From Halomonas heilongjiangensis (lineage in GTDB: Bacteria > Pseudomonadota > Gammaproteobacteria > Pseudomonadales > Halomonadaceae), in contig NZ_PNRE01000073.1 in the NCBI RefSeq assembly GCF_002879645.1, forward strand, positions 37,333 to 101,332: a stretch of 64,000 bases of DNA, given 5' to 3'. This document shows positions 36,509 to 45,157 of this stretch, in pieces. The stretch's first letter is position 1, and the number at the start of each line of letters is the position of its first letter. A program made the position numbers and the translations under genes. Below the pieces are notes generated by a model that was given only the letters and a program-made list of their open reading frames with translations, had not been told where the DNA came from and ran no database searches.

Positions 36509-38071
36509 TTACGACTCTTCGCCGCCGAGCCCATGACGCTTGAGCTTGTTGGCGATGGTGGTATGGGAGACCCCGAGCCGCCTGCCGAGCTGACGGCTGG
36601 AGGGATGCTGCGGGTAGAGCGCCGCCAGTACCCGGCGCTCCACCTCGCCGAGGATATCGGCCAGCGAGCCCTGCAGGTCGATGCCGACCAACCCCGGCAC
36701 ATTGCCCACGTCCGGCAGGCGCAGGTGGGAGGCCTCGATGGTCTCGCCGTCACACAGCGAGACCGCCTGGAAGAGCACGTTCTCGAGCTGACGCACGTTG
36801 CCCGGCCAGTGGTAGGCGACGAGACGGGCCAGGGCCGCCGGCGCGAGCGACGGCAGCCGGCAGCCGATCTGCCGGGCGGCGCGGTCGATGAAGTGGGCGG
36901 CGAGCGCCTCGATGCCGTCGCGGCATTCGCGCAGTGGCGGCACGGTCAGCGAGAGGACGTTGAGGCGGTGGTAGAGGTCCTGGCGAAAGAGGCCCTCGGC
37001 GCAGAGCCGTGGCAGATCCTGCTGGGTGGCGCAGATCACCCGCACGTCGAGCCAGGTCTCCTCGTCGCTGCCCACCCGGCGGAAGCCGCCGTCCTGCAGG
37101 AAGCGCAGCAACTTGACCTGCAGCCGTGGGCTCATCTCGCCCACTTCGTCGAGGAAGATGGTGCCACCGGCGGTCAACTCCAGCAGGCCCAGCTTGCCCT
37201 CGGGCCGGGCCCCCTCGAAGGCGCCGGGGGCATAGCCGAACAGCTCGGTCTCGGCCATGGACTCGGGCAGGCCGGCGCAGTTGAGCGCCATGAACGGCGC
37301 CTGACCGCGGTCGCTGGCCAGGTGGCAGGCCCGCGCCAGCAGTTCCTTGCCGGTACCGGTCTCGCCCTGGATCAGCAGCGGCGCGTCCAGCGGCGCCATG
37401 CGACGGGCCTCGCGGATCAACGCGGCAAGCCGGGGGCTGGCCTGGAAGATCGCCTCGAAGCCGCGCAGCTCCTGGCGCTGCACGTGGTAGATGCGCTCGC
37501 CGATGCGGTCGGCCCGATGCAGGGTCACCACGGCACCGGCCAACGAGGCCACGTCGTCCTGATGCTCGCGATGCAACGGGGCGATATCGGCGAGGAAGGT
37601 GGTATCGCGCAGCTTGATGCGCAGGCCGTTGACCCGGGCGTTGTTGCGCCGGATCAGTCCCGGCAGGTCGACCTCGGGCAGGTAGCGGTCGAGCGAGAGC
37701 CCGGGGACCTCGTCGATGCGCACGCCGAGCAGCTGGCCGGCGGCGCGGTTGGCCGCCACCACGTGCCCCTCCATGTCGATGGACATCACCGGCTCGGAGA
37801 GCGACGAGAGCAGCGCATCGAGCTCCAGGTGGCGGCGTTCGCTGGGCATCAGGTTGACCCGGCGAACGCCGAAGACGCCGGGAACCGCCTCGAGCTCGGG
37901 CTTCAGGGTAGCCAGCTGGGCGTTGAGCAGGTTGGGCACGTGCAGGTAGATGGCGTTGCCGTGCTCGCCTCCCACCTCGCCGCGGGCCACGTTGAGCCCG
38001 TAGTCGGCGAAGGGGGCGACGATGTCGCGCAGGATGCCGATCCGGTTCTGGCAATGAAACCTCAGGCGCAT
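36509..38071 (-). CDS. phhR: TyrR/PhhR-family transcriptional regulator
   Basis: 520 residues from the ATG at 38071 after GAGAGG. Domains: N-terminal ACT (MRLRFHCQNRIGILRDI, ligand sensing), PAS (SSLSEPVMSIDMEGHVVAANRAA), AAA+ ATPase (GETGTGKELLA Walker A, GTIFLDEVGEM Walker B) and a C-terminal helix-turn-helix (RQLGRRLGVSHTTIANKLKRH). The sigma54-contact loop reads GAFEGA in place of GAFTGA, as expected for the TyrR/PhhR branch that works with sigma70. It senses aromatic amino acids and should control divergent phhABC and probably hpd. Confidence 0.94.
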   Translation of the reverse strand: MRLRFHCQNRIGILRDIVAPFADYGLNVARGEVGGEHGNAIYLHVPNLLNAQLATLKPELEAVPGVFGVRRVNLMPSERRHLELDALLSSLSEPVMSIDMEGHVVAANRAAGQLLGVRIDEVPGLSLDRYLPEVDLPGLIRRNNARVNGLRIKLRDTTFLADIAPLHREHQDDVASLAGAVVTLHRADRIGERIYHVQRQELRGFEAIFQASPRLAALIREARRMAPLDAPLLIQGETGTGKELLARACHLASDRGQAPFMALNCAGLPESMAETELFGYAPGAFEGARPEGKLGLLELTAGGTIFLDEVGEMSPRLQVKLLRFLQDGGFRRVGSDEETWLDVRVICATQQDLPRLCAEGLFRQDLYHRLNVLSLTVPPLRECRDGIEALAAHFIDRAARQIGCRLPSLAPAALARLVAYHWPGNVRQLENVLFQAVSLCDGETIEASHLRLPDVGNVPGLVGIDLQGSLADILGEVERRVLAALYPQHPSSRQLGRRLGVSHTTIANKLKRHGLGGEES

Positions 38072-38122
38072 CGGGGAGTGCCTCTCGTCGTCATGAAAGT
38101 CGTCACGCCGGCGTGACTCTTC

Positions 38123-38140
38123 TGTAAAGATAACGTGACA
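38123..38140. promoter_or_regulatory. Candidate TyrR/PhhR box, phhR side
   Basis: TGTAAAGATAACGTGACA: a perfect left half TGTAAA, six-base spacer and degenerate right half GTGACA, with the key G and C separated by 14 bases. It lies 52 bp upstream of the phhR start in the divergent region. Confidence 0.5.
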
Positions 38141-38204
38141 CTCGTGCCGGCTCAAACGCCGTGATACCGCGGTTCCCGTGCCCGTCTCCCTGATCGGCCG
38201 CCAC

Positions 38205-38222
38205 CGTCACGATTTCCTTACA
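38205..38222. promoter_or_regulatory. Candidate TyrR/PhhR box, phhA side
   Basis: CGTCACGATTTCCTTACA: a good right half CTTACA and a degenerate left half, correct 14-base G-to-C spacing, 82 bp from the first box and about 130 bp upstream of phhA. Confidence 0.45.
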
Positions 38223-38345
38223 TCTGGGCATCACCTGCCGCCATGCCGGCCCGCCCCACGCCGCCCGGCCACCCCTGCGCCGCGGCTAGACTCGAGACAG
38301 CTTCCGAACGGCCACGACAACCACAAGCGACGCCACGGAGAGAAC

Positions 38346-39182
38346 ATGACGGCTTCGACATCAAGGCTGAGTGACTTCGCCAGCAAGACCGGCTACCGCG
38401 CTCGCCTGCCCGACGAACAGGGTCATATCGGCTACAGCGACACCGAGAACGCCACCTGGCGGGCCCTGATGCAGCGCCAGTTGGCGATCATCGAGGGCCG
38501 CGTCTGCCAGCAGTACCTGGATGGTCTGGAACGGCTGGCCCTGCCCGAGGAGCGCATCCCCCAGTTGGCCGAAGTGGATCGAGTCCTGCTGGCCGCCACC
38601 GGCTGGCAAACGGCCCAGGTCCCGGCACTGATTCCCTTCGACACCTTCTTCGACCTGCTCGCCAACCGCCGCTTCCCGGTGGCCACCTTCATCCGCACTC
38701 CGGAGGAGATGGACTACCTCAAGGAGCCGGACATCTTCCATGAGATCTTCGGCCACTGCCCGATGCTCACCGACCCGTCCTTCGCCGAGTTCACCGCCAC
38801 CTACGGGCGACTCGGCCTGGCGGCGTCGCCCAGGGAGCGGGGCTACCTGGCTCGCCTCTACTGGCTGACCGTGGAGTTCGGGCTGGTGGATACCCCGGCC
38901 GGGCGGCGCATCTACGGTGGCGGCATCATCTCCTCGCCCAGGGAGACCCTGCACGCGCTCTCCGACACGCCCGAGCACCTGCCCTTCGACCCGGTGGAGG
39001 CGATGCGTACCCCCTACCGCATCGACATCCTGCAGCCGCTCTACTACGTGCTTGACGAGCTCACCACCCTGCACGACCTTGCGAGGCAGGACATCATGGG
39101 CATGGCGCACCGGGCCATGGCGCTGGGGATGCACGAGCCTCGCTTCGAGCCAGCGCCACGCGACGGCAAGGCAAGCGCCTGA
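38346..39182 (+). CDS. phhA: Phenylalanine 4-hydroxylase
   Basis: 278 residues from the ATG at 38346 with GGAGAG upstream. The bacterial monofunctional form is about 260-300 residues. It converts Phe to Tyr with O2 and tetrahydropterin. The iron ligands are visible in FHEIFGHCP (two His) and the Glu in YWLTVEFGL, in the same order as in the Chromobacterium enzyme. First gene of phhABC. Confidence 0.96.
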   Translation: MTASTSRLSDFASKTGYRARLPDEQGHIGYSDTENATWRALMQRQLAIIEGRVCQQYLDGLERLALPEERIPQLAEVDRVLLAATGWQTAQVPALIPFDTFFDLLANRRFPVATFIRTPEEMDYLKEPDIFHEIFGHCPMLTDPSFAEFTATYGRLGLAASPRERGYLARLYWLTVEFGLVDTPAGRRIYGGGIISSPRETLHALSDTPEHLPFDPVEAMRTPYRIDILQPLYYVLDELTTLHDLARQDIMGMAHRAMALGMHEPRFEPAPRDGKASA

Positions 39183-39246
39183 GGCCCCGCCCCCTATCCC
39201 CGACGACGACCTTTCGACAAGCCTTTCGACAAGACAAGGAGACACC

Positions 39247-39585
39247 ATGAGCCAGCTTTCCGACCAGCAGTGCGAGGCCTGCAGCTGGGACGCCCCCCGG
39301 GTGACCGAGGCCGAGATCGAGCAGTACAAGACACAGATTCCCGAGTGGCAGATCGTCGAGCGCGATGGCATCATGCAGTTGGAACGGGTCTTCAAGTTCC
39401 GCAACTTCAAGCAGGCCCTCGACTTCACCAACCGCGTCGGCGAGATCGCCGAGGGCGCCGGGCACCACCCCGCCCTGTTGACCGAATGGGGCAAGGTCAC
39501 CGTGACTTGGTGGTCGCACGAGATGAAGGGCCTGCACAAGAACGACTTCATTCTTGCCGCCAGAACCGACGAGGTAGCGAATTAA
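39247..39585 (+). CDS. phhB: Pterin-4a-carbinolamine dehydratase
   Basis: 112 residues, after AAGGAGAC. It regenerates the pterin cofactor of PhhA by dehydrating 4a-hydroxytetrahydrobiopterin. The family motif [12 protein letters not shown] with the catalytic His pair is present, and size is right. Its stop is directly followed by the phhC ATG (TAA-ATG, zero gap). Confidence 0.95.
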   Translation: MSQLSDQQCEACSWDAPRVTEAEIEQYKTQIPEWQIVERDGIMQLERVFKFRNFKQALDFTNRVGEIAEGAGHHPALLTEWGKVTVTWWSHEMKGLHKNDFILAARTDEVAN

Positions 39586-40773
39586 ATGTTCGAACACATT
39601 GAGCGGGTACCCGGGGATGCCATCCTCGGGCTGATCGAGGCCTTCAAGAAGGACACCAACCCCCAGAAGGTCGATCTCGGCGTCGGCGTCTATCGTGACG
39701 CCAAGGGCAACACCCCGGTGATGCGCGCCGTCAAGGAAGCCGAGGCCCTGCTGCTCAAGAACGAAACCACCAAGACCTACATCGGCTCCCACGGTGACCC
39801 GGGCTACGGCGAGGTGGTCCTGCCCATGGTGCTGGGCGAAGGCTCGCCGGTGCTGGAAGCCGGCCGCGCCAGCGCCACCCAGTCGCCCGGTGGCACCGGT
39901 GCCCTGCGCCTGGCGGCGGACTTCATCGCCCATCACCTGCCCGGCAAGGACATCTGGGTCAGCGACCCGACCTGGCCGAACCACCTGGGCATCTTCCCCG
40001 CCGCCGGCCTGACGCTGCACAAGTACCCCTACGTGGACGCCGAGAACCGCCTCGACTTCGCCGGCATGCTGGCGGCACTCCAGGAGATCCCCCACGGCGA
40101 CGTGGTGCTGCTGCATGCCTGCTGCCACAACCCCACCGGCTTCGACCTCTCGCGGGAACAGTGGCAACAGGTGCTGGAAGTGGTCCGCGAGCGCGGCCTG
40201 CTGCCGCTGGTCGACTTCGCCTACCAGGGCTTCGGCGAGGGCCTCGACGAGGACGCCTACGGCGTTCGCCTGCTGGCCGAGCACCTCGACGAGGTGATCA
40301 TCACCAGCTCCTGCTCCAAGAACTTCGGCATCTACTGCGAACGCACCGGCTGTCTGATCATGGTGGCGAAGAACGCCGAGCAGATGGGGAACGTACGCTC
40401 CCAGGTGGCCATCGTCGCCCGCGAGAACTACTCCAACCCGCCGGCCCACGGCGGCGCCATCGTCAGCGAGATCCTGCACTCGGCCGAACTCGCCGCCATC
40501 TGGCGCGAGGAGCTCACCGAGATGCGCGACCGCATCAACACCCTGCGCCGCGACTTCGTCGAGGCGCTGGCGCCCTACGGGCTGGACCAGAAGTACGCCT
40601 GCGTGGCCGAGCAGCGCGGCATGTTCTCCTACACCGGGCTCCAGCCTGAGCAGGTCGACCGGCTGCGCGACGAGTTCGGCATCTACATGGTGCGCTCCGG
40701 TCGCGCCAACGTGGCGGGCTTCTCCCACGACAACCTGCCCTATCTGGCCAAGGCGATCGCCGCGGTCAACTGA
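39586..40773 (+). CDS. phhC: Aromatic amino acid aminotransferase
   Basis: 395 residues, class I PLP aminotransferase of the AspC/TyrB type. PLP-binding features: YGEVVLP.. region, HACCHNPTG, DFAYQGF and the Lys in SSCSKNFGIY. In the phh operon of pseudomonads it turns Tyr into 4-hydroxyphenylpyruvate, the substrate of hpd in this window. Translationally coupled to phhB, followed by a strong terminator. AspC-like activity cannot be excluded. Confidence 0.93.
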   Translation: MFEHIERVPGDAILGLIEAFKKDTNPQKVDLGVGVYRDAKGNTPVMRAVKEAEALLLKNETTKTYIGSHGDPGYGEVVLPMVLGEGSPVLEAGRASATQSPGGTGALRLAADFIAHHLPGKDIWVSDPTWPNHLGIFPAAGLTLHKYPYVDAENRLDFAGMLAALQEIPHGDVVLLHACCHNPTGFDLSREQWQQVLEVVRERGLLPLVDFAYQGFGEGLDEDAYGVRLLAEHLDEVIITSSCSKNFGIYCERTGCLIMVAKNAEQMGNVRSQVAIVARENYSNPPAHGGAIVSEILHSAELAAIWREELTEMRDRINTLRRDFVEALAPYGLDQKYACVAEQRGMFSYTGLQPEQVDRLRDEFGIYMVRSGRANVAGFSHDNLPYLAKAIAAVN

Positions 40774-40797
40774 TCGCCACGCCCCGACCCGCCGACA

Positions 40798-40822
40798 CGC
40801 CCGGGCCTCCGCCCGGGCGTTT
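40798..40822 (+). terminator. Rho-independent terminator of phhABC
   Basis: Perfect 9-bp stem CGCCCGGGC / GCCCGGGCG, 4-nt loop and TTT, 25 nt past phhC. Confidence 0.85.
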
Positions 40823-40999
40823 GCGTATATGCCGACTTCGCGATTTTGCAGCCCTGCCCGGGTAGCATGCCGCCCTCGCCGCCGCAGGGCCCGGGGGCCG
40901 TGCGACGCTCCCGGCAACACCGGACTTGACCGATCAGTCAGAATCCAGCCAGACTATGGATTGCCTTTGTATACAACCCCTATAACGAAGAGGCTTATC

Positions 41000-42532
41000 A
41001 TGGCGGCTACCCCTGTGCACTCTCCTGTACATTATCCCTGGTACAAGAAGGAGGACACCGATGCCTTCTTCGCCCTGTTCCAGAACAACATCGCCAACTT
41101 CGTGATCATCGCCATCACCATGCTCGGCATGGGCTTCCCCGCGTCGATCGTCTTCGGCCAGGTGCTCCCGGGCGCCGCGGTGGCGGTGATGGCGGGCAAC
41201 TTCTACTACGCCTGGAGCGCCGCGCGCCTGGCACGCAAGGAGAATCGCGCCGACGTCACCGCGCTCTCCTACGGCATCTCGACCCCGGTGATGTTCGTCT
41301 TCCTGTTCGGCGTGCTGCTGCCGGCCAAGCAGCTCACCGGCGACGCCGAACTGGCCTGGAAGGTGGCGGTGGCCGCCTGCTTCATCAGCGGCGCCATCGA
41401 GGCGGCGATCAGCCTGATCGGGCGCTGGGTGCAGTACCATCTGCCGAGAGCCGCCATGCTGGGGGCCGTCGCCGGGGTCGCGTTGACCTTCATCGCCGGC
41501 GAGATGCTGTTCAAGACCCTGGAGATGCCGGTGATCGGCCTGCTGGTGCTGGCGATCATCATCGTCGGCCTGGTGGCCCGGGTGGCCATGCCCTTCCGCC
41601 TGCCCACCTCGCTGTTTGCCATCATCGTCGGCACCGCCCTGGCCTACCTGATCGGCGATGCCGGCGGCGAGCGCTTCAGCGACGCCTTCACCCATCTCGG
41701 CTTCTACCCGCTGCTGCCCAACCTGGCCTGGCTCGAGGGGCTGGGGCTGCTGTTCACCGGCATGCTGGCGGTGCTCACCGTGGTGCTGCCGATCACGCTG
41801 TATAACGCCATCGAGACCATGAACAACGTCGAGGCCATGGAGGCCGCCGGCGACAAGTACGACGTGCGCGAGTGCCAGGCGGTGGATGGCGCCGGCACCA
41901 TGATCGGCGCCCTGTTCGGCGGCGTCTTCCCCACCACCGTCTACATCGCCACCGTGGGCGCCAAGTGGATGGGCGCCGGTCGCGGCTACAGCCTCCTCAA
42001 CGGAGCCGTCTACGGCCTGGCCACCATGTTCGGCCTGATCGCGGCCCTGGCGGCGATCATTCCCGTCGCGGTGGTGGCCCCGATCCTGGTGTTCGTCGGC
42101 ATGTCGATGATCGCCACCGCCTTCCAGAGCAACGACACCCGCTACTACCCGGCGGTGGCCCTGGCGATGCTGCCCTACTTCGCCAACTACGTGATGACGC
42201 GTTTCAATCGCGGCGCCGGCGAGATCGTCGCCGACATCTCCGGCGGCATCGTCGCCATGGGCCAGGGCGCCATGTTCATGGCCATCTTCATCGGTGCCAT
42301 GACGGTCTCGGTGATCGACCACCAGTTCCGCCGCGCCGCGGCCTTCGCCGGCGTGGCCGCGGGCTTCTCCTTCGTCGGCCTGATGCACGCCCCGAAGCTC
42401 GCGCTCAATGCCGCCCAGGACTTCACCCTCGGCTACCTGGTGATGGCCGCGCTGTTCCTCTATTTCGCCTGGCAGCAGGAGCGCCTGGCCGCCCCGCGAC
42501 CGGTGTCCACCACGCCGCCGCCGGCCGACTGA
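41000..42532 (+). CDS. NCS2-family xanthine/uracil/purine-type permease
   Basis: 510 residues starting at the ATG at 41000 (GAAGAGG upstream). About 12-14 membrane segments. Conserved NCS2/AzgA-like stretches include ALSYGISTPVMFVFLFGVLLP and TTVYIATVGAKWMGAGRGYS, with an acidic TLYNAIETMNNVEAMEAAGD loop. It is somewhat longer than AzgA-type purine permeases (about 440). It probably imports a nucleobase by H+ symport, but no purine catabolic genes lie nearby. A separate promoter is expected in the 177-bp gap after the phhABC terminator. Confidence 0.85.
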   Translation: MAATPVHSPVHYPWYKKEDTDAFFALFQNNIANFVIIAITMLGMGFPASIVFGQVLPGAAVAVMAGNFYYAWSAARLARKENRADVTALSYGISTPVMFVFLFGVLLPAKQLTGDAELAWKVAVAACFISGAIEAAISLIGRWVQYHLPRAAMLGAVAGVALTFIAGEMLFKTLEMPVIGLLVLAIIIVGLVARVAMPFRLPTSLFAIIVGTALAYLIGDAGGERFSDAFTHLGFYPLLPNLAWLEGLGLLFTGMLAVLTVVLPITLYNAIETMNNVEAMEAAGDKYDVRECQAVDGAGTMIGALFGGVFPTTVYIATVGAKWMGAGRGYSLLNGAVYGLATMFGLIAALAAIIPVAVVAPILVFVGMSMIATAFQSNDTRYYPAVALAMLPYFANYVMTRFNRGAGEIVADISGGIVAMGQGAMFMAIFIGAMTVSVIDHQFRRAAAFAGVAAGFSFVGLMHAPKLALNAAQDFTLGYLVMAALFLYFAWQQERLAAPRPVSTTPPPAD

Positions 42533-42543
42533 TCGTCTCACGC

Positions 42544-42579
42544 AACGAGGCCCTGCCGGTCACCCGGCAGGGCCTCGTT
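42544..42579. terminator. Terminator hairpin, copy 1 (after the NCS2 permease)
   Basis: 16-bp perfect stem (arms 42544-42559 and 42564-42579) with loop TCAC, 11 nt past the permease stop and lying tail-to-tail with the acidic protein gene. Its inner 34 bp are identical to the hairpin at 43627-43660. Confidence 0.85.
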
Positions 42580-42628
42580 CCCATTGGTGCACCGAGACCG
42601 GCGATTGCGGCTCCGAGGCGGGTCTCGC

Positions 42629-43276
42629 CTATTGGACCTCGGCCTCAGCGTCAGCGTCGGCCTCGACCTCTGCCTCGGCACCACCTTCAAGGTCCTCCTC
42701 GGCTTGCCCCTCGGTCTCGCCTCTTATGCGATCGCGGTTCGATTCGAGGCGATCCTGGGCGGGCTCGGCGGCACGCTCGATGGCGCGATCCAACCCGGGG
42801 GCGCGGGTCTTCTCATCCTCGGCCTGGGCATCCGTCTCGGCCTCGGCATCCATCTCTGACTCCATGCCGGTATCGGTGTCGGCATCCATCCCTGACTCCA
42901 TGTCGGTGTCGGTGTCGACATCCGATTCGGCGTCGGCATCGACCCCCGCCTCGGCATCGACACCCGCCTCGGCATCGACACCCGCCTCGGCATCGACACC
43001 CGCCTCGGCATCGACGCCGGCGCCGATTCCATCGCCATCGGTATCAGTACCGTCGGCATCCCCGTCGGTGCCACCATCGGCGCCAGCGCCGGCACCCGCA
43101 TCACCGTCGGCTTGAGCCAGCAGCAGCGTGTCGCTGGCCGCGCCCGTCATGGGCATGGCGGAAAAACTGCCGCCTTGAACGTCGTCTTCAAGGCTGGCCG
43201 CCTGGACCTGGGCAGTCGCGCCGGCCAGACCTGAGAAAACCAGTGCCATGCTGGCAGCAAGTGTCTTGAGTTTCAT
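42629..43276 (-). CDS. Very acidic secreted repeat protein
   Basis: 215 residues from the ATG at 43276 with GAGGAGG upstream. A clear signal peptide (MKLKTLAASMALVFSGLAG..QVQA) is followed by about 190 residues dominated by Asp, Glu, Ala and Gly. It contains the tandem hexapeptide VDAEAG about four times and further DTD/DADTD runs, then an Arg/Glu-rich middle and another Glu/Ala tail. No catalytic domain is seen. It is most likely an exported, disordered acidic protein, perhaps cation binding or cell-surface associated; this is inference from composition. Its 18-bp DNA repeat makes length variation likely. Confidence 0.8.
   Translation of the reverse strand: MKLKTLAASMALVFSGLAGATAQVQAASLEDDVQGGSFSAMPMTGAASDTLLLAQADGDAGAGAGADGGTDGDADGTDTDGDGIGAGVDAEAGVDAEAGVDAEAGVDAEAGVDADAESDVDTDTDMESGMDADTDTGMESEMDAEAETDAQAEDEKTRAPGLDRAIERAAEPAQDRLESNRDRIRGETEGQAEEDLEGGAEAEVEADADAEAEVQ
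42945..43016. repeat. 18-bp tandem repeat in the acidic protein gene
   Basis: Four units of CCCGCCTCGGCATCGACA at 42945-43016, the last with one change, encoding the repeating hexapeptide in frame. Further degenerate 6- and 12-bp repeats follow on both sides. Confidence 0.9.
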
Positions 43277-43345
43277 AGCGCCTCCTCGTGCCCCGTGTTC
43301 CCTGGGGCCGGTATCCATCATCCGGGATGGCTCCTCCTTGAGCCC

Positions 43346-43359
43346 CTCGTCGTGACGAG
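43346..43359. promoter_or_regulatory. Palindrome upstream of the acidic protein gene
   Basis: CTCGTC-GT-GACGAG, 70 bp before the start codon, next to an A+T-richer stretch (about 43361-43380) that could hold the promoter. Possible operator; no regulator assigned. Confidence 0.35.
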
Positions 43360-43547
43360 TCTTGCTCCTGTTTATACCTTGCGAGCAACGTGCCAGAAGC
43401 AAAAGTAGCCTTGTAGAATCATCAAGATATTAAGAAACAGCGTTTTCTCATACGGCCACCACCGATGGCAAACCCCCATTATCTGTCGCATCATGGAGAC
43501 ATGAAATGGGAAACGAGCCGGAAGGGGCCGCCACAGTAGCAGGCGTT

Positions 43548-43596
43548 GGTGTCTGCATTACGCGACAGCATCGTGCGCTCCTGCTGAACAGACACC
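43548..43596 (+). other. Nested inverted repeats in the gap before dadA
   Basis: The 401-bp gene-free gap 43277-43677 contains this structured segment: outer arms GGTGTCTG/CAGACACC and inner arms CAGCA/TGCTG. It is followed about 30 nt later by the terminator hairpin at 43627-43660. A small RNA reading rightward is possible but unproven. The remaining sequence shows no gene. Confidence 0.3.
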
Positions 43597-43626
43597 GCCA
43601 GCGCAGGAGGGTCCCCACCGGACGCC

Positions 43627-43660
43627 ACGAGGCCCTGCCGGTCACCCGGCAGGGCCTCGT
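43627..43660. terminator. Terminator hairpin, copy 2 (after dadA)
   Basis: 15-bp perfect stem with loop TCAC, 17 nt past the dadA stop on the minus strand. It is identical over 34 bp to the hairpin at 42545-42578. No T-run, but a strong stem. Confidence 0.75.
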
Positions 43661-43677
43661 CATGGGCAGGCGGTGTC

Positions 43678-44937
43678 TCAGGCCGCGTAGCGCGAGACGT
43701 CCAGCCCGCTTGGATCGATGGCCGGTGCCTTGCCGCTCATCAGGTCGCCCAGCAGCTGGCCGCTGCCGCAGCTCATCGTCCAGCCCAGGGTGCCATGGCC
43801 GGTGTTCAGCCAGAGGTTGTCGACCGGGGTGGCACCGATGATCGGCGTGGAGTCCGGGGTCATGGGGCGCAGGCCGGTCCAGAACTCGGCCTTCGCCACG
43901 TCGCCGCCCTCGGGGAAGACGTCGCGCACCACCATGCTGATGGTGGCCCGGCGCTTCTCCAGCAGGCTCAGGTCGTAGGAGGCCAGCTCGGCGGTACCGC
44001 CCACCCGGATGCGGTCGTCGAAGCGCGAGATCGCCACCTTGAAGGTCTCGTCCATCACCGTGGACTGGGGGGCACCGCCGTCGTCGGTCACCGGCACGGT
44101 CAGGCTGTAGCCCTTGACCGGATAGATCGGCAGGCGAATACCCAGGTCCTTGACCAGGAAGGGCGAAAAGCTGCCGAGGCAGACCACATAGGCATCGGCG
44201 GTGAGCTCACCCTCGCTGGTCACCACGCTCTCGATGCGGCCGGCCGAGCGCTTGAGGCGCTGGATCTCGACATTGAAGCGGAACTCGACACCGAGTCGCT
44301 CCCGACAGTGGTCGGCCAGGCGATTGGTGAAGAGGTAGCAGTCGCCGGTCTGGTCGTCGGGCAGGTGCAGGCCGCCGACGAACTTGCCGGGCACCCGGGC
44401 CAGCGCCGGTTCCACCGCGGCGAGCTCATCGGCACCCAGCAGCCTGTGGCGTACGCCGCACTGCTCGAGCACCTTCATGTCCTTGCCCACGGCCTCCACC
44501 TGCGCGTCACTCCTGAACAGCTGCAGCAGGCCGCGCTGGCGATCTTCGTAACGGATACCGGTCTCCTCGCGCAGGGCATTGATGCAGGCGCGACTGTGCT
44601 CGGCGACGCGTACCATGCGCTCCTTGTTCACCGCATAGCGCTCGGGGTTGCAGTTGCCCAGCATCTGCATCATGAAGCGCGCCATGGTCGGATCCATCTT
44701 CGGCTGGATCTTCAGCGGCGCGTGCTCCTGGAACATCCACTTGACGGCCTTCTGGGGGATCCCGGGCGCTGCCCAGGGCGAGGAGAAGCCGAAGGAGACC
44801 TGGCCGGCGTTGCCGTAGCTGGTCTCCAGTGCCGGTGACGGCTGGCGATCCACCACCGTGACCTCATGGCCCTGACGGGCCAGGTAATAGGCGCTGGTGA
44901 CGCCGACGACGCCGCTGCCGAGAATCAGTACCTTCAT
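43678..44937 (-). CDS. dadA: D-amino acid dehydrogenase small subunit
   Basis: 419 residues from the ATG at 44937, preceded by GGGGGGAGAG. FAD Rossmann motif [21 protein letters not shown] at the N-terminus, [10 protein letters not shown] and the C-terminal [14 protein letters not shown] and [17 protein letters not shown] are typical of DadA. A membrane-associated flavoprotein that oxidises D-alanine and other D-amino acids into the respiratory chain. No dadX racemase is adjacent. The upstream gap is extremely A+T rich, fitting Lrp-type control seen for dadA elsewhere. Confidence 0.95.
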   Translation of the reverse strand: MKVLILGSGVVGVTSAYYLARQGHEVTVVDRQPSPALETSYGNAGQVSFGFSSPWAAPGIPQKAVKWMFQEHAPLKIQPKMDPTMARFMMQMLGNCNPERYAVNKERMVRVAEHSRACINALREETGIRYEDRQRGLLQLFRSDAQVEAVGKDMKVLEQCGVRHRLLGADELAAVEPALARVPGKFVGGLHLPDDQTGDCYLFTNRLADHCRERLGVEFRFNVEIQRLKRSAGRIESVVTSEGELTADAYVVCLGSFSPFLVKDLGIRLPIYPVKGYSLTVPVTDDGGAPQSTVMDETFKVAISRFDDRIRVGGTAELASYDLSLLEKRRATISMVVRDVFPEGGDVAKAEFWTGLRPMTPDSTPIIGATPVDNLWLNTGHGTLGWTMSCGSGQLLGDLMSGKAPAIDPSGLDVSRYAA

Positions 44938-45054
44938 GGGCTCTCCCCCCTTGGCTTCCGTTGTTGGATGGCCTTGTGCTTGTGATCGATGCCGCAACGC
45001 AGGTCACCCGGCGCGGGTGCCTGGCGACGGAGGGAGTATAAGAAGACTAAGCCA

Positions 45055-45157
45055 GTGAATGACTCTGATTTTCTACAACAAAATAAAAAATATAGTTATA
45101 TTTAAAATATTTTATAGCATTTATATGTATTATTCTTATTTATTTCAGATGATTCAC
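45055..45157. promoter_or_regulatory. Extremely A+T-rich segment upstream of dadA
   Basis: About 100 bp made almost entirely of A and T (runs such as AAAATAAAAAATATAG and TTTAAAATATTTTATAG) in an otherwise GC-rich window. It ends at the stop codon of the MATE gene and lies 120 bp upstream of dadA. It may be a target for Lrp or H-NS-like proteins, or bent DNA. Confidence 0.5.

Noticed and set aside
40823..40999. Purine riboswitch before the NCS2 permease
   Set aside because: I could not find the three-way-junction core or conserved loop sequences, only an A+T-richer promoter-like stretch near 40980.
42945..43016. CRISPR-like short repeats
   Set aside because: The 18-bp units are contiguous with no spacers and lie in frame inside a coding sequence.
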